From assembly GCA_003133205.1 (NCBI GenBank), contig PKWK01000413.1, positions 1 through 6,800 of the forward strand: 6,800 nt of DNA, given 5' to 3'. This stretch comes from Granulicella sp. Its GTDB lineage: Bacteria > Acidobacteriota > Terriglobia > Terriglobales > Acidobacteriaceae. The notes below the pieces were generated by a model. That model was not told the origin of the DNA. It did no database searches and saw only the letters and a list, made by a program, of their open reading frames with translations. How positions within the stretch are numbered: position 1 is the first letter of the stretch; the number at the start of each line of letters is the position of its first letter. Made by a program: the position numbers and the translations under genes. Below are positions 4,970-6,800 of this stretch, piece by piece.

Positions 4970-5449
4970 ATGCTGAACGACAACGACGCGCAGGAAATCT
5001 CAGACGCATTCGATATGCTGGCCGACCAGCAAGGCCCGCGACCTCATTGGGTGGAAAATGACTGGGTGTCCGCCGAGATGTATGCCGGATCCATCTTCGA
5101 AGCAGTCGACGATATGAGCCAGCGCGAACTCGACCACCTCAAGGGTCGCGAGTGTCTCGAAGGTGAAGGCTGCGATCGGTGCGATAAGATTCGCGCCCAC
5201 TACGCCGCGCTCGATCAGGAAGCTGAGGCACGCACGTTTTATCCCAACCTGCAGCGGAGTCCAGTCCGCGACCGCTCTACACTTCTCTCGACCTACCATC
5301 TGAGACTGCATCGGCAATTTGTTCCCACTCTGGGCTGGATTCGTACGCTCGCATGCAACTGCTGCTCGACGCGCATTGCACACCTGCGCCCGTGGCAGAA
5401 GAGATTGAGCAAGCAATCCACGCTGCGCAGCCACCGGCCCGGGAAGTAG
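4970..5449 (+). CDS. Hypothetical protein with frameshift; N-terminal ~95 aa real, tail out of frame
   Basis: The start at 4970 is set by the strong SD AAGGAGGG. The first ~95 residues look like a real, acidic protein: 'MLNDNDAQEISDAFDMLADQ', then 'PHWVENDWVSAEMYAGSIFE', 'AVDDMSQRELDHLKGREC' and the cysteines C62, C68 and C71 (C-x5-C-x2-C), followed by 'LDQEAEARTFYPNL'. I know proteins of this flavour only as unnamed plasmid/ICE hypotheticals and cannot give a function. After about residue 95 the frame turns into Arg/Ser/Cys/Leu-rich text typical of a wrong frame, while the -1 frame becomes coding-like to a stop at 5476. The gene therefore probably suffered a one-base loss near 5255-5268, or the sequence has an error. 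If corrected, it would be about 169 aa and end 40 bp before the next gene. Confidence 0.6.
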   Translation: MLNDNDAQEISDAFDMLADQQGPRPHWVENDWVSAEMYAGSIFEAVDDMSQRELDHLKGRECLEGEGCDRCDKIRAHYAALDQEAEARTFYPNLQRSPVRDRSTLLSTYHLRLHRQFVPTLGWIRTLACNCCSTRIAHLRPWQKRLSKQSTLRSHRPGK

Positions 5450-5478
5450 CTCTAAAGGGGCACATCTTTACGCGCTAA
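5254..5478 (+). pseudogene. Out-of-frame C-terminal part of the preceding gene
   Basis: In the -1 frame relative to the preceding gene, the sequence is open from 5227 to the TAA at 5476. It reads as a normal acidic protein end: 'PLYTSLDLPSETASAICSHS', then 'YARMQLLLDAHCTPAPVAEE', then 'IEQAIHAAQPP' and 'ALKGHIFTR'. It has no start or RBS of its own (the only ATG, 5353, is inside a helix), so it is best read as the continuation of the gene starting at 4970. A natural join would be near 'FYPNLQ', at about 5252-5270. No classic -1 slippery heptamer is evident there, so a mutation or sequencing error is more likely than programmed frameshifting. Confidence 0.6.
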
Positions 5479-5518
5479 GCCTCACTAGAATCATTCCGAA
5501 CGAACGATTGGAGTTTTC

Positions 5519-6055
5519 ATGTTCCGCAGACTTAGCCTCTTGGCAGCGCTTGTCGCATTTGCGTCTCTTTCATTGATTGCACAACCAGTATCACTGCACT
5601 CCGGCACATCGCTTGCCATCCGAGTTGACCAGGCCGTGTCCGGGGGGACCATCCAAGTTGGGGCCGAAGTTTCAGCGTCGCTCTCGGCTGATCTTATGCA
5701 GAATAGCCACGCCGTCTTGCCCGCAGGGACTCGCGTTGTGCTCCGGGTGTCAGAAGTCTCACGGCGCGGCGACGGCAATTCCCTGCCCCATGTCACGCTC
5801 CGAGCAATCGCATTTGTGCTGCCGTCTGGAGAAGGAGTCGTCCGCGTCCCGATAGTTACGGCAGATTCCATGCGGATAGGTGCACCGATAGAACTCAAAC
5901 CAATCAATAAAGCAGCTCGCCTCTTGATCGGGCGCCACGACAAATACCCGACCTCGGCGCCGGCTGGGGCCTGGTCCTCGAATTATCAGGACGCGCGATT
6001 TATCCCCGGCGACATCATCCAACTCAATCTCACCGAAGAAACACTTCTCCCCTAA
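5519..6055 (+). CDS. Secreted/periplasmic beta-rich protein, 178 aa
   Basis: The N-terminus is a signal peptide: FRR, then a hydrophobic core (LSLLAALVAFASLSLIA), with likely cleavage after Ala21 before QPV. There is no lipobox cysteine. The mature part starts 'SLHSGTSLAIRVDQAVSGGT' and continues 'QVGAEVSASLSADL', 'AVLPAGTRVVLRVSEV' and later 'IPGDIIQLNLTEE'. This alternating-strand pattern with LPAGT-V is typical of acidobacterial exported proteins that carry a pilus- or matrix-like beta-sandwich, and it also recalls surface domains of conjugation TrbI/VirB10-type proteins. I cannot choose between these. The RBS GGAG (5510-5513) lies five bases before the ATG. It is the only gene of the row with an export signal, so the operon product set includes an envelope component. 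Confidence 0.72.
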   Translation: MFRRLSLLAALVAFASLSLIAQPVSLHSGTSLAIRVDQAVSGGTIQVGAEVSASLSADLMQNSHAVLPAGTRVVLRVSEVSRRGDGNSLPHVTLRAIAFVLPSGEGVVRVPIVTADSMRIGAPIELKPINKAARLLIGRHDKYPTSAPAGAWSSNYQDARFIPGDIIQLNLTEETLLP

Positions 6056-6064
6056 GAGGATCAA

Positions 6065-6108
6065 GAGCGTTCTTCACTCCCCAAGGAGAATCACCATGAA
6101 GAACGCTC
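6065..6108 (+). promoter_or_regulatory. 12-bp perfect stem-loop spanning the RBS and start codon of the 223-aa gene
   Basis: GAGCGTTCTTCA (6065-6076) and TGAAGAACGCTC (6097-6108) are perfect complements. The 20-nt loop (6077-6096) holds the SD AAGGAG and the A of the ATG; the right arm contains the UG of the start codon and codons 2-5. Inside the loop CTCC (6077-6080) can also pair with GGAG (6085-6088), hiding the SD. It begins 10 bp after the stop of the previous gene. Such placement suggests control of translation initiation, or a binding site for an RNA-binding protein. A DNA operator is an alternative. Confidence 0.7.
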
Positions 6109-6767
6109 ACCTCCGGCTTACCCAAGTCGAATACTCCGTCCAGTCAAAGAACTGGTCTACTCGTGTGGAAGTCTGGTGCGACCGTCTCGCCACCGAGGAC
6201 AACGCCACCCACATGCTCTCGATATTTGGTAACGATTCTGAAATGGCGGCCGTTTCGGGTGCTATCTCAACCAATTCCAAGCTCACTGCAAAACTGCCTG
6301 ATGGACAGCGATTGGAATTGTTTATGGGCGAGAAGCCAACCACGTACCGCGGCCACCTCTCGATCCCTGGACATAAGCGTCCAGTGAGACACGTCCTGTG
6401 CTTCTCTGAAGCGCTCATGCAGAACGGTGCCAACGGTTCTGTCACCGTCCTCCACAATGACGACATGCTCATTTGGGCGACAGTTATTTCGTTTCTCGGC
6501 CTCCCGGCACTGCCAGAGTGGGCTGTACCTGGCGTCCAGATGTTCCGGAACACTGAGAAGATTCGGGAGATCATTGGATTCAATTGCACCCCTGTCACGG
6601 TGACTATCACGCGCGAAGAGCTCTTGAAGTGGATTGGATCGCAGGTTGCCGAGAAGATGTTGTTCCTTCCCGAACTTGCAGGCCCTGTCATTTGGCCGTT
6701 GTACGGAATCAAAGACCTACTCTCCGCGTCAGTCGTCGACGAAGATATCGCCGGCATCGCCGCATAA
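6096..6767 (+). CDS. Hypothetical protein, 223 aa
   Basis: I do not recognise this protein. It is soluble-looking, with no signal peptide. The first ~75 residues look like beta strands (LRLTQVEYSVQS, WSTRVEVWCDRL, MLSIFGNDSEM). The middle has 'GHLSIPGHKRPVRHVLCFSE', and the C-terminal part is more helical and hydrophobic (TREELLKWIGSQVAEKMLF, then LAGPVIWPLYGIKDLLS). It may combine a small beta domain with a helical domain. The RBS AAGGAG (6083-6088) supports the ATG at 6096. It lies 40 bp after the secreted protein on the same strand and is the last complete gene. The remaining 33 bp hold no clear start codon or terminator. Confidence 0.65.
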   Translation: MKNAHLRLTQVEYSVQSKNWSTRVEVWCDRLATEDNATHMLSIFGNDSEMAAVSGAISTNSKLTAKLPDGQRLELFMGEKPTTYRGHLSIPGHKRPVRHVLCFSEALMQNGANGSVTVLHNDDMLIWATVISFLGLPALPEWAVPGVQMFRNTEKIREIIGFNCTPVTVTITREELLKWIGSQVAEKMLFLPELAGPVIWPLYGIKDLLSASVVDEDIAGIAA

Positions 6768-6800
6768 GCAATTTCACCAAGAAAAGCTTTCGACACCAAG

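Noticed and set aside
5237..5244. Programmed -1 frameshift site at the T-run of 'acgttttatccc'
   Set aside because: The bases do not form an X-XXY-YYZ heptamer in the zero frame, and no downstream stem or pseudoknot was evident. Mutation or sequencing error is simpler.
6107..6799. 230-codon minus-strand ORF
   Set aside because: Antisense to the 223-aa gene, which has a proper RBS and start. The minus ORF begins at the window edge and shows no family features.

Overview
The window looks like an accessory (island or plasmid) region of a moderately GC-rich bacterium, most probably an Acidobacteriota. This rests on family resemblance and not on a search: the kinase tail at the left edge has an 'HITRQTLGFYRE' linker that I associate with acidobacterial hybrid-type kinases, and the IS1380-type transposase remnant and the DUF6094-type methyltransferase are common cargo there. 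The taxonomy is an inference.

Left part (1-1500): the 3' end of a sensor histidine kinase, then about 900 bp of decayed DNA. The decayed stretch holds the C-terminus of an IS1380-family transposase on the minus strand (1290-1012). Facing it on the plus strand is what looks like an IS 5' leader with ribosome binding site (RBS) and start codon, broken after 12 codons. The two pieces point toward each other, so they are rearranged remnants and not one intact element.

Middle (1500-2050): a DUF6883-DUF4926 pair. DUF6883 is a pseudogene: about 47 N-terminal codons are joined out of frame to the last ~20 codons. The downstream DUF4926 gene is intact. Then come minus-strand genes (2699-2075): a 24-codon ORF overlapping by ATGA, an unrecognised 98-aa protein, and a 91-aa protein with two CxxC knuckles. 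They overlap each other like an operon.

Right part (2700-6800): a divergent control region with a 29-bp near-perfect palindrome precedes a plus-strand row of five closely spaced genes. These are a 502-aa NPPY methyltransferase (DUF6094 type) fused through a very acidic linker to a C-terminal module otherwise seen as a small separate plasmid/ICE protein; a 76-aa unknown; a CxxC-containing protein that carries a frameshift; a secreted 178-aa protein; and a 223-aa unknown. Three of the four internal gene starts lie in or beside inverted repeats that could hide or display the Shine-Dalgarno (SD) sequence. The clearest is a 12-bp perfect stem spanning the RBS and start codon of the 223-aa gene. 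A conserved but uncharacterised mobile-element operon led by a DNA methyltransferase, with translational control by leader structures, is the best candidate here for something undescribed. No CRISPR array, tRNA or rRNA was seen.
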